NCBI RefSeq assembly: GCF_003234265.2
Contig: NZ_CP126256.1
Coordinates: 434,001-498,000, forward strand
DNA: 64,000 nucleotides
Direction: 5' to 3'
DNA from: Curtobacterium sp. MCSS17_015
GTDB lineage: Bacteria; Actinomycetota; Actinomycetes; Actinomycetales; Microbacteriaceae
In this document: positions 7,409-15,931 of the stretch, one piece after another
How positions within the stretch are numbered: the stretch's first letter is position 1
Layout of the letters: every line of letters begins with the position of its first letter
Translations under genes and position numbers: made by a program
The notes under the pieces: generated by a model
Database searches by the model: none
Seen by the model: only the letters and a program-made list of their open reading frames with translations
What the model was told of the DNA's origin: nothing

Positions 7409-8561
7409 GACCACCGAGGACGGCCGGGCGCTCGGCGCCCGACTCGCGGCCGGCGGCACGTGGGCCTGGGCCTACGTCGACGCCTCCGGTGACCGTGAGG
7501 ACCCCCAGCACCTGGCCGCCCTGCAGCGCCGGAAGGCCGAGGACGCCCTCCGTGCCGCCGGCGCCGACGCGGACGTCGTCGACACCGTGATGGCCGAGCT
7601 CGAGGAGACCCCCGGGGTCCCCGCGCCGGTCAGCCGGTACGTGCTCGTCCACGACGGGGAACTCGTGCTCAGCGAGGTCCTCCCGGGTCACATGCACGGC
7701 CCGGAGAGCGTCGGCCACGGAGCGGTGCCGGACCTCGTGCCGCTCCTGGCACACCGCCCGCTCGACGTGCCGTTCCTCGTGGTCGAGGTCGGTCGCGGCG
7801 GCGGCGGGTACCGGGCCTACCGCCTCGGCCACGCCGACCACCCGGAGCAGCGCGACGAACAGGAGGTGCAGGGACGCACCGACACCCTCCACAAGTTCCA
7901 GGGCGGCGGTTGGGCGCACCTGCGCTGGCAGCACCACACCGAGGAACTCTGGCGGCAGAACGAGTCCGAGGTCGCCGCCGCGGTGCAGGACGCGGTCGAC
8001 CGCCTCTCCCCGCGGCTCATCGTCGTCGCCGGCGACATCCGCGCCCGGCAGCTGCTCATCACCGAGCTGTCGAAGACGAAGGCCACCGCGCCCCTGCTCT
8101 CCGAGGTGCCGATCGACCCGCGGGCGTCCGACGCCTCGGAGGACGGTGTGCGCGAGCACGTCGACATCGCCCTCGCCCGGGTGGTGGCGCAGCGCCGGCA
8201 CGACGTCGAGGACCTCCTCCGCACCCACGAGGGACGCGGCGACGGTGAGGTCGCCTCCGGCCTCGGCCCGGTCGTCGAGGCCCTGCAGCAAGCGCAGCCG
8301 TCGATCGTCGTCCTCGACCCGGCCGGCTTCGAGGACCGCACCGTGCTCGCGCTCGACGCCGCGCCGTGGATCGCGACCGCACCCGAGCAGGCGCTCGGGG
8401 CCACGGTGCTCGGGCCCGTCCCGGCCGCTGTCGGCCTGGTCCGCGCGGCGCTCCTCACCGACGCCGAGGTCGTCTACGCCAACACGGCGGCGCTCCCCGG
8501 CGGAGCACCGACCGCGGCCCTCCTCCGCTGGCGGACCGGCCCGGAGATCCCGGGCACCTGA
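7389..8561 (+). CDS. baeRF2 family protein (Rv2629-like, Vms1/Ankzf1 superfamily)
   Basis: 390 residues resembling the bacterial archaeo-eukaryotic release-factor family 2 typified by mycobacterial Rv2629. The central signature GGWAHLRWQHHTEELWRQNE is near residues 175-195, followed by LIVVAGDIRARQLL, which fits the release-factor domain-2 fold with its eL30-like layer after it. Relatives in this superfamily (Vms1/ANKZF1) release peptides from tRNA on stalled ribosomes; that role here is inference. The ATG lies inside the upstream acidic gene. A very strong hairpin follows. It is cytoplasmic, with no membrane segment. Confidence 0.8.
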   Translation: MPITQNETTEDGRALGARLAAGGTWAWAYVDASGDREDPQHLAALQRRKAEDALRAAGADADVVDTVMAELEETPGVPAPVSRYVLVHDGELVLSEVLPGHMHGPESVGHGAVPDLVPLLAHRPLDVPFLVVEVGRGGGGYRAYRLGHADHPEQRDEQEVQGRTDTLHKFQGGGWAHLRWQHHTEELWRQNESEVAAAVQDAVDRLSPRLIVVAGDIRARQLLITELSKTKATAPLLSEVPIDPRASDASEDGVREHVDIALARVVAQRRHDVEDLLRTHEGRGDGEVASGLGPVVEALQQAQPSIVVLDPAGFEDRTVLALDAAPWIATAPEQALGATVLGPVPAAVGLVRAALLTDAEVVYANTAALPGGAPTAALLRWRTGPEIPGT

Positions 8562-8573
8562 TCCGGCGCGACC

Positions 8574-8621
8574 GACGGACGGGAGGCCCGTGGCGGCACT
8601 GCCACGGGCCTCCCGTCCGTC
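8574..8621. terminator. 21-bp perfect hairpin between convergent genes
   Basis: A 21-bp perfectly paired stem (8574-8594 with 8601-8621) around the 6-nt loop GGCACT. Its core arm is GGGAGGCCCGTGGC. There is no U-tract. The position between the converging baeRF2 and MFS genes suits a bidirectional terminator. Confidence 0.8.
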
Positions 8622-8653
8622 CCGTTGCCGGCGAGCGGGCCGGGTGGGCGCGC

Positions 8654-9850
8654 TCAGTCGTGCGAGCGGTCCGTCCGCGGCACGAGCGGCAGGGCGAGCA
8701 CCGGCAGGGCGGCGACGAGGAGGAACGACCCCGCGAAGCCGACCAGGCCCACCAGGGCACCGACGCCCGGACCGACGGCGCTCGCCGCGATGAACTGCCC
8801 GGTGTTCTGCGCCCCGAGTGCGCGTCCGGACCAGAACGGACCGGCGGCTTCGGCGACGGACGTGTACGCGAGGCCGTTGTCTGCGACCGTGACGCTCGTC
8901 GCCACGACGAGGACCACGGCGGCGGCGGGCAGGTGCGTGACGTCGACGAGCGCGAGGACCACCATCACCACCGCGGCCGACACCGCGACCACCCGCAGCG
9001 GACCGACGCGGGAACCGACGCGGTCGCTCCAGAGCCCGACCAGGATCCGACCGACGGCGCCGACGAACTGTGCCGCACCGACCAGGAGGCCCGCGGCGGA
9101 CGTCGACCAGCCGAGCGTGACGAGCCAGACCAGGCCGTAGGTCGACAGCGTGAACTGCGGTACGACGAGCAACACGGACACCGCGTGGATCCGCCACAGG
9201 AACCCGTCCGACCGGTAGGGGTTCGCCGTGGCCGTCCCTGCTCCCGCCGTGCTCGTCACGGCCGCCAGCACCGCCGGCGGCCGCGGCGGGTCGACGATCC
9301 CGACGACGGAGAGCGCGGCGAGCAGAGCGCAGAGCAGCAACGGCAGCACCAGAGCCGCGCGGATGCCGGACGTCTCGGCGAGCAGGGGCACGGTGACCGC
9401 CGCGAGGGTCACCCCGAGCGGCTGCGACATCTGCCGGATGCCCATCGCCAGGCCCCGCCGCTCCCTCGGGAACCAGCCCACGACGACACGACCGCTCGCC
9501 GCGTTCGTCGAGGCGCTCGTCATCCCCGCAGCCAGGAACGCGAGCCCGAGGAGCACCGGGTCACCGGCCGCGAGCCACGCGCCGGCGACCGCGAGCGTGG
9601 TGAGCACCAGGCCACCCGCGATGACGACCCGTTCCCCGATCCGGTCGGTCACCGCGCCCCACGCGATGAGCGTCAGCACCATGCCCGCCGTGGGTGCCGC
9701 TGCGAACAGCCCGGCCTGCGCGAGGGACATGCCCGCGCCGTGCAGGTGCGGGATGAGCAGCGCCGGTGCGGTGACGACGAGCGTCCCGGCGGCCTGCGCG
9801 GCGACGCCGAGCGAGAGCATCCGCCACGCTCGTGCTGGCGTCCGGACCAC
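8654..9850 (-). CDS. MFS transporter
   Basis: A 398-residue major facilitator with about 12 hydrophobic segments. The inter-helix motif GAVTDRIGERVVIAGG is present after helix 2, and RERRGLAMGIRQMSQPLG marks the region of helices 4-5. The GTG start at 9850 is preceded by GACGGGGAG; the longer open frame would overrun the divergent GntR promoter. The direction and substrate of transport are unknown. It is divergent from a GntR/FCD regulator with one palindrome between them, so it is probably that regulator's target and may carry an organic acid or similar small molecule. Confidence 0.88.
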   Translation of the reverse strand: MVRTPARAWRMLSLGVAAQAAGTLVVTAPALLIPHLHGAGMSLAQAGLFAAAPTAGMVLTLIAWGAVTDRIGERVVIAGGLVLTTLAVAGAWLAAGDPVLLGLAFLAAGMTSASTNAASGRVVVGWFPRERRGLAMGIRQMSQPLGVTLAAVTVPLLAETSGIRAALVLPLLLCALLAALSVVGIVDPPRPPAVLAAVTSTAGAGTATANPYRSDGFLWRIHAVSVLLVVPQFTLSTYGLVWLVTLGWSTSAAGLLVGAAQFVGAVGRILVGLWSDRVGSRVGPLRVVAVSAAVVMVVLALVDVTHLPAAAVVLVVATSVTVADNGLAYTSVAEAAGPFWSGRALGAQNTGQFIAASAVGPGVGALVGLVGFAGSFLLVAALPVLALPLVPRTDRSHD

Positions 9851-9872
9851 GCGCTCCCCGTCTCGACTCGGC

Positions 9873-9895
9873 TGGTGTACCGGAACGGTATACCA
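9873..9895. promoter_or_regulatory. Palindromic operator for the divergent GntR regulator
   Basis: A 23-bp near-perfect palindrome: arms TGGTGTACCG and CGGTATACCA around GAA, one mismatch per arm. Spaced GGT/ACC half sites are typical of FCD-type GntR operators. It sits midway between the two divergent starts, so one site could control both genes. Confidence 0.75.
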
Positions 9896-9913
9896 ACACG
9901 CGTCGGACGGCAC

Positions 9914-9919
9914 TACGCT
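9914..9919 (+). promoter_or_regulatory. -10 element TACGCT, near-leaderless GntR gene
   Basis: TACGCT lies 8 nt before the GTG at 9928 but only 2 nt before the ATG at 9922, which favours the GTG. Confidence 0.5.
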
Positions 9920-9927
9920 GGATGCCC

Positions 9928-10701
9928 GTGACCGAACCGACCGACGCAGCACCCGTGTCGCAGACGGCCCAGCTCTACGACAACCTCCGAGCCGCGATCC
10001 TGACGCTCGACATCGCACCGGGGGAACGCATCTCGGAGCGCGGGCTCGAAGCGCGATTCCACGCCTCGCGCACCCCGGTCCGTGCGGCGCTGTCGCGGCT
10101 CGAGCGTGAGGGACTCATCCTGCACGAGGGCCGCTCCTGGACGGTCACCCCGATCGACCTCGACGAGATCGCCTCGCTCGCCGAACTCCGCGGCGTGCTC
10201 GAGCCCGCCGCGGCCCGGCTCGCCGTCGCCCGAGCGCAGCCGGACGCGATCGCCGCGGTCCGGTCGCACCTCGACGCGCTCCGCCCGACCCCGGACCGAC
10301 AGGCCGGCATCCGGATGGGGTCCACGTTCCACCTCGACCTCGCCGCACTCGGCGGCAACCGCTTCATCACGGACGCCGTCGCCGACGCCCTGACGCGGCT
10401 CGAGCGCACGCGGTGGATCGAGGTCCGCACGCCGGAGGCCCGCGACGCCGCCTGGCAGGAGCACAGCGACATCCTCGACGCCGTGCAGCGCGGTGACGCC
10501 GACCGTGCGGCGGACCTGGTCGCCGCGCACGTCGCGGGCACCAACGACCGTCTGCTGGGGTTCATCGCCCAGGAGCGGCGTCGACTCCGCGGGGCCGGCA
10601 TGGCCATCGTCGGCGCACCGGACCTGCTGGCCGGCGGAACCGACGCCGACGCCCGGGCCGGGGCCGGAGCCGGAGTGAGCGTGGCGTCAGGCGGGGCCTG
10701 A
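9928..10701 (+). CDS. GntR family transcriptional regulator (FCD domain)
   Basis: About 257 residues. The N-terminal winged helix (LYDNLRAAILTLDIAPGERI, SERGLEARFHASRTPVRAAL, REGLILHEG) is the GntR DNA-binding domain; residues 95-235 form the all-helical FCD effector domain with an HxxxD/H pattern that usually binds a metal and a small acid. The tail after about residue 225 is Gly/Ala-rich and unusual. The GTG start is chosen by its distance from the -10 box; ATG 9922 is the alternative. It probably controls itself and the divergent MFS gene through the palindrome at 9873. Confidence 0.88.
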   Translation: MTEPTDAAPVSQTAQLYDNLRAAILTLDIAPGERISERGLEARFHASRTPVRAALSRLEREGLILHEGRSWTVTPIDLDEIASLAELRGVLEPAAARLAVARAQPDAIAAVRSHLDALRPTPDRQAGIRMGSTFHLDLAALGGNRFITDAVADALTRLERTRWIEVRTPEARDAAWQEHSDILDAVQRGDADRAADLVAAHVAGTNDRLLGFIAQERRRLRGAGMAIVGAPDLLAGGTDADARAGAGAGVSVASGGA

Positions 10702-10732
10702 GCGGTCTCGCCCTGCGGGCGCCCTCGTGCCG

Positions 10733-10891
10733 CTACTCGACGAGCGGACGTTCCTCCGTCCCGTCGAACTGGGCCGTCACCCAGGACAGGTGCGCGTCGC
10801 CGTCGTGGTCGAGGAGGGCCTCCTGGACCTCGGCCTCGTCGTGGGAGAGCCGGTGCGCGTCCCTGCGCCCGGACGGAGTCGACTGTGACAT
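10733..10891 (-). CDS. Small acidic protein of unknown function
   Basis: A 52-residue ORF beginning MSQSTPSGRRDAHRLSHDEA and ending GTEERPLVE. It is preceded by a clear GGAGAAAGGA ribosome site, which is the main support for a real gene. The composition is charged with a central QEALLDHDGDAHLSWVTAQF helix-like stretch. No signal or membrane segment is present. It lies alone between the GntR gene (convergent) and the LacI gene (divergent). No family is recognised. Confidence 0.55.
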   Translation of the reverse strand: MSQSTPSGRRDAHRLSHDEAEVQEALLDHDGDAHLSWVTAQFDGTEERPLVE

Positions 10892-10984
10892 CTGATCGTC
10901 CTTTCTCCGGATGGTCGGGCCAGTGTCGTCCTGCCCGCGCCCGTCCGCAAGACCCTTCCGGCACCTGTGCAGGAAGGGGCGTGC

Positions 10985-10990
10985 TTAGGA
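10985..10990 (+). promoter_or_regulatory. -10 element TAGGAT for the LacI gene
   Basis: TAGGAT would start transcription near 10997, giving a leader of about 50 nt that contains GAGGGGAGG just before the GTG at 11047. It overlaps the upstream in-frame ATG at 10989, which therefore cannot be the start of this transcript. Confidence 0.5.
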
Positions 10991-11046
10991 TGGTCGGCGT
11001 CGTCGGGCGGGCCGTCCGGGGCTCCGATCGCGAGGGGAGGACCGGC

Positions 11047-12147
11047 GTGGAACCGCAGCACAGCGCACCTCCCACGGTCTACGACGTCGCCTCGGCTGCC
11101 GGTGTGTCGATCGCGACCGTCTCCCGCGTCCTCCGGACACCGGACGCCGTCCGAGAGGGCACCCGTGACCGCGTGCAGGCGGCGATCCGTTCCCTCGGGT
11201 ACGTGCCATCGGGGAACGCGCGTGCCCTGGCCGGACGCCGGACCGGGGTGGTGGGACTCCTGCTGCCGGGCTTCGACGTCGTGCCCGACGAACGACCGGA
11301 CGTCGTGACGGACGGCGGCGTGCGTGTCGTCGACGACCGACGGCACGTGACCCACCCGACGTCCTCCAACCTGTACTTCGACGAGGTGCTGCGCGGCGCG
11401 GAGACCGAGGCGTGGCAGCGTGGGCTGGCGCTCATGGTGGCGGCCGGTCGGGGACCGTCCCGCGACGTCATCGTGAACGACGTCGCCGGGCGGGTGGACG
11501 GCCTGGCGGTCCTGGCGCAGACCGTCCCGGACGAGCTGCTCGAGCACGTCGCCCGTCGCATCCCCGTGGTGGTGCTCGCGGACGACCGGCGGTCGCGGGG
11601 CTTCGACTCGATCAGCGTCGACAACGCCGCCGGGATGCGCACGCTCGCGGCGCACGTCATCGGGCGGCTCGGCATCCGGTCGATCGCCTACGTCGCCGGA
11701 CCGGTCGACTCGCCGGACGACCAGGAGCGCGCCGCCGGGTTCCGCCGGGCACTCGAGGACCACGGGCTCGCGCCGGATGCGGTGCGGACGGTGCACGGTG
11801 ACTTCGGCCGGGTGCGGGCGCGGGAGCTCGCGCGGACGCTGCTCGACGAGCGGGTGCCCCGGGCCGTCGTCTGCTCGAACGACCAGTCGGCGCTCGGGGT
11901 CCTGGACGCCGTCCTGTCCCGCGGGCTGCGGGTGCCGGACGACGTGGTCGTGACGGGGTTCGACGGCATCGACGCGGGACGGTTCTCCGCTCCGCGACTG
12001 ACCACGGTGCACCAGCCGATGGGGGACCTGGGGCGAGCGGCGGTCCGGGCGATCGTCGACCGTCTCGACCACCGCGACGGGCCACCGCGGGCCGTCCGCC
12101 TGCCGGTCGAGGTGCTGTTGCGGGAGAGCTGCCCGCCGTCGCTCTGA
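11047..12147 (+). CDS. LacI family transcriptional regulator
   Basis: 366 residues. The LacI helix-turn-helix is at residues 10-30 (TVYDVASAAGVSIATVSRVL), followed by the hinge and a periplasmic-binding-protein-like sugar sensor (GVVGLLLPGF ... ISVDNAAGMRTLAAHVI ... VVVTGFDGIDAGRF). An insertion of about 25 residues (PDERPDVVTDGGVRVVDDRR) after the first strand of the sensor is longer than usual. The GTG start is chosen for its strong GGGGAGG site. It precedes an ABC/GH1 operon with a LacI-type palindrome at 12211-12226, its likely operator; the inducer is probably a beta-glucoside. Confidence 0.9.
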   Translation: MEPQHSAPPTVYDVASAAGVSIATVSRVLRTPDAVREGTRDRVQAAIRSLGYVPSGNARALAGRRTGVVGLLLPGFDVVPDERPDVVTDGGVRVVDDRRHVTHPTSSNLYFDEVLRGAETEAWQRGLALMVAAGRGPSRDVIVNDVAGRVDGLAVLAQTVPDELLEHVARRIPVVVLADDRRSRGFDSISVDNAAGMRTLAAHVIGRLGIRSIAYVAGPVDSPDDQERAAGFRRALEDHGLAPDAVRTVHGDFGRVRARELARTLLDERVPRAVVCSNDQSALGVLDAVLSRGLRVPDDVVVTGFDGIDAGRFSAPRLTTVHQPMGDLGRAAVRAIVDRLDHRDGPPRAVRLPVEVLLRESCPPSL

Positions 12148-12198
12148 CGGGCCGGACCAGGCGCGGAGCGGTGCGCCCTGCGTGTCGACGCCCGCCGG

Positions 12199-12226
12199 TT
12201 GCGCTTCGCTATGTAAGCGCATACAT
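12199..12226 (+). promoter_or_regulatory. Promoter of the oligosaccharide ABC operon with LacI operator
   Basis: A -35-like TTGCGC (12199-12204) and a -10-like ATACAT (12221-12226) are about 16 bp apart. The 16-bp palindrome ATGTAAGCGCATACAT (12211-12226) has a central GCGC and one mismatched pair, the classic shape of a LacI-family operator. It overlaps the -10, so binding should repress. Confidence 0.75.
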
Positions 12227-12264
12227 TGAACGAGTACCCACTCGACACGGAGGTCGACCGAGCA

Positions 12265-14025
12265 ATGACGCTTCCCCCACAGCGCACGCGCGAGCCAGCC
12301 GCCCGCGACCCTCGTGCTCGCAGCGCCCGATCCCGCAGTGGCCGCATCGTCGCAGCGATCGCCGGGCTCGCCGTCGTGGCCCTCGTGGCCACCGGCTGCA
12401 GCATCCAGGTCCGCTCCGAACCCGATCCCACCATCGGCAAGGACACGATGCTCATCAACGCGGACCGCGGCAACCCGCTGTTCGACCGCAACTTCAACCC
12501 GTACATCGCGAACGCCCGCACGGCCTCCAAGTGGATGTACGAGCCCCTCATCGAGGTGAATCCCCTCGACGGCAAGCGCAACCCGTGGCTCGCCAGCGCG
12601 TGGAGCCAGCCCGACGCGAAGACCATCGACATGACGATCCGCTCGGGTGTCGAGTGGTCCGACGGGTCGCCGTTCAGCGCGAAGGACGTCGTCTTCACCT
12701 TCGACCTGCTCAAGGAGTTCCCCGCCATGGACGTCAAGGGCGCCTGGCAGCACATCGAGCGCATCGAGCAGGACGGTGACCACGTCGTCTTCCACCTCAA
12801 GAGCGAGGACGTCCCGAGCCTGACGATCATCGGGCAGACGTACATCCTCGGCGAGGACCACTGGGGCGGCGTGGAGGACCCGACGACCTGGCGCGACCCG
12901 AACCCGGTCGGCACGGGGCCGTTCGTCCTCGGCAACTACACCGACCAGCAGTACTCGATGGACAAGAACCCGAAGTACTGGCAGGCCGACGAGATCGCCA
13001 TCGAGCACCTCATCCTGCCGGCGACGAACACGCAGCTCGACACCGTCACCCGCGGCTACGACTGGGCGTACTCGTTCATCTCCGACGTGAAGGGCACCTG
13101 GGGTGCCGCGTCGAAGACGAACGAGTGGTGGTTCCCGGCCGGCGGCGTGATCGGCCTCATCCCGAACCTCACGAAGGCGCCGTACAACGACGTCAACGTC
13201 CGCCGGGGCATCTCGCTCGCGCTGGACCGCGACGCCATCGCCGAGACCGCGTCCGAGGGCAACCTGTCGGCGGCGAGCCAGACCGGCCTGATCCTGCCGA
13301 ACCAGGAGCGCTACCGCAACCCGGACATCCCCGACCAGGGCATGATCGCGCAGGACACGAAGGCGGCGCTCGCCAGCCTCGAGAAGTCCGGCTACACCGT
13401 GCAGGGCGGCAAGGTCGTCAAGGACGGCGAACAGCTCGCCATCACGATCATGACCGCGAACGGCTACTCCGACTGGCTCCGCGCCGCACAGGAGGTCCGC
13501 CGCGAACTGACGGCCATCGGCATCAAGGTGACGATCCAGGCGCCGCAGCCCGCCGGGTACCAGCAGAACATCAACAACGGCACGTTCGACATGGCGATGG
13601 GCGGCATGGGCAACGGCGACGTCTACCAGGCGTACAACTCCCTGCTCAGCAGCGAGTTCTACCAGCCCGTCGGCAAGTCGACGGTCAACAACTACGAGCG
13701 GTACAAGAACGCCGACACCCAGAAGCTCCTCGACGAGTACAAGGCGACGACGGACACCGCGAAGCAGCAGGAGATCCTCGACCAGTTGCAGCAGACCGTC
13801 TACGACGAACTCCCCGTCATCGGCATGTACCACGGCGGGCTCTGGGGTCTGTTCAACACCGGCAAGTTCGTCGGCTGGCCGAGCGCGAAGGACCCCTACA
13901 TGGCACCGCAGAACTACGACTCGGCACCGCTGCTCATCTTCACCAAGCTCCGGCTCCGCGACAGCGCCGCCGGCAAGCAGATCCTGCAGGAACAGGACGC
14001 CGCGCAGCAGGAGGACCAGAAGTGA
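12265..14025 (+). CDS. ABC transporter substrate-binding lipoprotein, family 5
   Basis: 586 residues. A basic N-terminus and hydrophobic stretch end in the lipobox VATGC (Cys45), so it is a membrane-anchored extracellular receptor. The body follows the SBP family 5 (Opp/Dpp) pattern: KWMYEPLIEVNP, VVFTFDLLKEFP, GTGPFVLGNY, and RRGISLALDRDAIAE. Family members bind peptides, nickel or oligosaccharides. With GH1 and LacI partners, a cello- or gluco-oligosaccharide is the likely ligand (inference). The ATG at 12265 has GGAGGT upstream; an in-frame TTG at 12226 lies in the operator and is rejected. Its stop overlaps the permease start. Confidence 0.9.
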   Translation: MTLPPQRTREPAARDPRARSARSRSGRIVAAIAGLAVVALVATGCSIQVRSEPDPTIGKDTMLINADRGNPLFDRNFNPYIANARTASKWMYEPLIEVNPLDGKRNPWLASAWSQPDAKTIDMTIRSGVEWSDGSPFSAKDVVFTFDLLKEFPAMDVKGAWQHIERIEQDGDHVVFHLKSEDVPSLTIIGQTYILGEDHWGGVEDPTTWRDPNPVGTGPFVLGNYTDQQYSMDKNPKYWQADEIAIEHLILPATNTQLDTVTRGYDWAYSFISDVKGTWGAASKTNEWWFPAGGVIGLIPNLTKAPYNDVNVRRGISLALDRDAIAETASEGNLSAASQTGLILPNQERYRNPDIPDQGMIAQDTKAALASLEKSGYTVQGGKVVKDGEQLAITIMTANGYSDWLRAAQEVRRELTAIGIKVTIQAPQPAGYQQNINNGTFDMAMGGMGNGDVYQAYNSLLSSEFYQPVGKSTVNNYERYKNADTQKLLDEYKATTDTAKQQEILDQLQQTVYDELPVIGMYHGGLWGLFNTGKFVGWPSAKDPYMAPQNYDSAPLLIFTKLRLRDSAAGKQILQEQDAAQQEDQK

Positions 14026-15002
14026 AGTACGTCCTCCAGAAACTCGTCCTCTTCGTCCTGACCCTCTGGGCCGCGGTCACGCTGAACTTCGTGCTCCCGC
14101 GCCTGATGCCCGGCAGCCCGGCCGACGCCGCACTCGCGAAGCTCAGCCAGAACGGTCCGGTCACCGACGCCACCAAGAGAGCCATCGAGGCCCAGCTCGG
14201 GGTGCCGACCGGCAACCTCTGGGACCAGTACGTCAGCTACCTGCACCAGGTCATCACCCTCGACTTCGGCACGAGCTACACGTTCTACCCGCAGCCCGTC
14301 GGCGACCTCGTGTCGAAGGCCCTGCCGTACACGCTGATCCTGGTCGGGGTCGTCACGGTCCTGGCGTTCGTGCTCGGCACCCTGATCGGTGTCGCGGCGG
14401 CGTGGAAGCGCGGCACCTGGCTCGACTCGCTCCCCACCCTGTCGGGGTCGTTCATGTCGACGTTCCCGTACTTCTGGACCGCGCTGCTCCTGCTGTTCTT
14501 CCTCGGCTACGTGCTGCACTGGTTCCCGACCACGGGCGCCTACTCGGCGACGACGACGCCGGGCCTGAACGGTGCGTTCTTCGGCGACGCACTGCAGCAC
14601 GCGGTGCTGCCGGCGGTCACGATCCTGGTGACGAGCCTCGGCGGCTGGATCATCGGCATGCGCAACGCGATGATCAACACCCTCGGTGACGACTACGTGA
14701 CCTTCGCCGAGGCCAACGGCCTGCGCGGACGCACCGTGGCCGTCCGCTACGCGGCCCGCAACGCGATCCTGCCGAACCTGACCGGCTTCGGTCTGGCGCT
14801 CGGTGGCGTGGTCGGCGGTTCCGTGCTGGTCGAGCAGGTCTTCGGCTACCCGGGCATCGGCTACCTGCTGTTCAACGCCGTCATCGGGCAGGACTACCCG
14901 CTCATGCAGGCCCTCTTCCTGATGATCACCGTGTCGGTGCTCATCGCCAACTTCATCGTGGACGTCATGTACGGCGTCCTGGACCCGAGGACGCGCCGAT
15001 GA
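14022..15002 (+). CDS. ABC transporter permease (DppB/OppB type)
   Basis: 326 residues with six hydrophobic segments and an N-terminal KLVLFVLTLWAAVTLNFVLP helix typical of DppB-like permeases, then the extracytoplasmic loop GVPTGNLWDQYVSYL. The EAA motif for ATPase contact is FAEANGLRGRTVAVRYAARN near residues 235-255. The GTG start overlaps the receptor stop and is preceded by GGAGGACCAG. It pairs with the permease at 14999 to form the membrane channel of the oligosaccharide/peptide importer. Confidence 0.9.
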   Translation: MKYVLQKLVLFVLTLWAAVTLNFVLPRLMPGSPADAALAKLSQNGPVTDATKRAIEAQLGVPTGNLWDQYVSYLHQVITLDFGTSYTFYPQPVGDLVSKALPYTLILVGVVTVLAFVLGTLIGVAAAWKRGTWLDSLPTLSGSFMSTFPYFWTALLLLFFLGYVLHWFPTTGAYSATTTPGLNGAFFGDALQHAVLPAVTILVTSLGGWIIGMRNAMINTLGDDYVTFAEANGLRGRTVAVRYAARNAILPNLTGFGLALGGVVGGSVLVEQVFGYPGIGYLLFNAVIGQDYPLMQALFLMITVSVLIANFIVDVMYGVLDPRTRR

Positions 15003-15931
15003 GCACAGTCGCAGTACGCACACAAGACGCCCCGGAACAGCAGGCACCGTCCAAGTGGCGTGCCGCCGCCCGCCAGTTCGGCGTCGTCTGGTCGAACGGG
15101 AAGGCCCGGACCGGCATCGTCATCCTCGGCGTCTTCGTGTTCGTCGCCGTCTTCGCGCCGCTCCTGGCCCCGTACGGTGCCAGCCAGAACGGCTTCGCCC
15201 GCTCCGCCGACGCGACCCCCGACCACTGGATGGGCACCACCGCCGCCGGCGAGGACGTCCTGTCCCAGATCATCCACGGCGCCCGCATCTCGGTCATGGT
15301 CGGCGCGGTCGCGGGCATCCTGTCCACGCTCGTCGCCGTCGCGATCGGCCTCAGCTGGGGCTACGTCCGCGGCTGGATCGCCGAGGTCATCGGGTTCATC
15401 GTGAACCTGTTCCTCGTCATCCCGGGTCTGCCCCTGATGATCGTCATCGCCGCCTACCTGCAGAACGGCGGCATCGCGGTGATCATCGCGGTCATCGTCG
15501 TGACCGGTTGGGCATGGGGCGCTCGCGTGCTCCGCTCGCAGACGCAGTCGCTGCGCGGCCGGGACTTCGTCACCGCCGCCCAGTTCTCCGGTGACGGCGC
15601 GACCCGCATCGTCTTCCGCGAGATCCTGCCGAACATGACCAGCCTCATCGTCGGCAGCTTCTTCGGTGCCGCGACGAGCGCGATCCTCGCCGAGGCGGGC
15701 CTCGAGTTCCTCGGCCTCGGCGACTCCTCGATCGTCAGCTGGGGCACGATCCTCTACTGGGCGCAGAACTCCAACGCGCTGCTCACCGGCCAGTGGATCC
15801 TGCTGTTCGCCCCGGGCCTCTGCATCGCCCTCCTCGCGATGAGCCTCACCCTCATCAACTTCGGCGTCGACGCCGTGTCCAACCCGCGGCTGCGCGAGGG
15901 CGCGCGGCCCCGTAAGGAGAAGACCGCATGA
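14999..15931 (+). CDS. ABC transporter permease (DppC/OppC type)
   Basis: 310 residues. The first hydrophobic segment is preceded by a 40-residue cytoplasmic tail, then ARTGIVILGVFVFVAVFAPL and the DppC hallmark DHWMGTTAAGEDVLSQIIHG. Further helices follow, with an EAA loop (GRDFVTAAQFSGDGATRIVF) near residues 188-210. It is the partner of the upstream DppB-type subunit. The ATG overlaps that gene's stop (ATGA), and its own stop overlaps the ATPase start, showing tight coupling. Confidence 0.9.
   Translation: MSTVAVRTQDAPEQQAPSKWRAAARQFGVVWSNGKARTGIVILGVFVFVAVFAPLLAPYGASQNGFARSADATPDHWMGTTAAGEDVLSQIIHGARISVMVGAVAGILSTLVAVAIGLSWGYVRGWIAEVIGFIVNLFLVIPGLPLMIVIAAYLQNGGIAVIIAVIVVTGWAWGARVLRSQTQSLRGRDFVTAAQFSGDGATRIVFREILPNMTSLIVGSFFGAATSAILAEAGLEFLGLGDSSIVSWGTILYWAQNSNALLTGQWILLFAPGLCIALLAMSLTLINFGVDAVSNPRLREGARPRKEKTA

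Noticed and set aside
10884..10891. TGTGACAT near the small ORF at 10733, similar to the CATGTGAYAT box
   Set aside because: It lies across the small ORF's start codon, lacks the CA prefix and has no -10 at the shared spacing, so it is probably chance.
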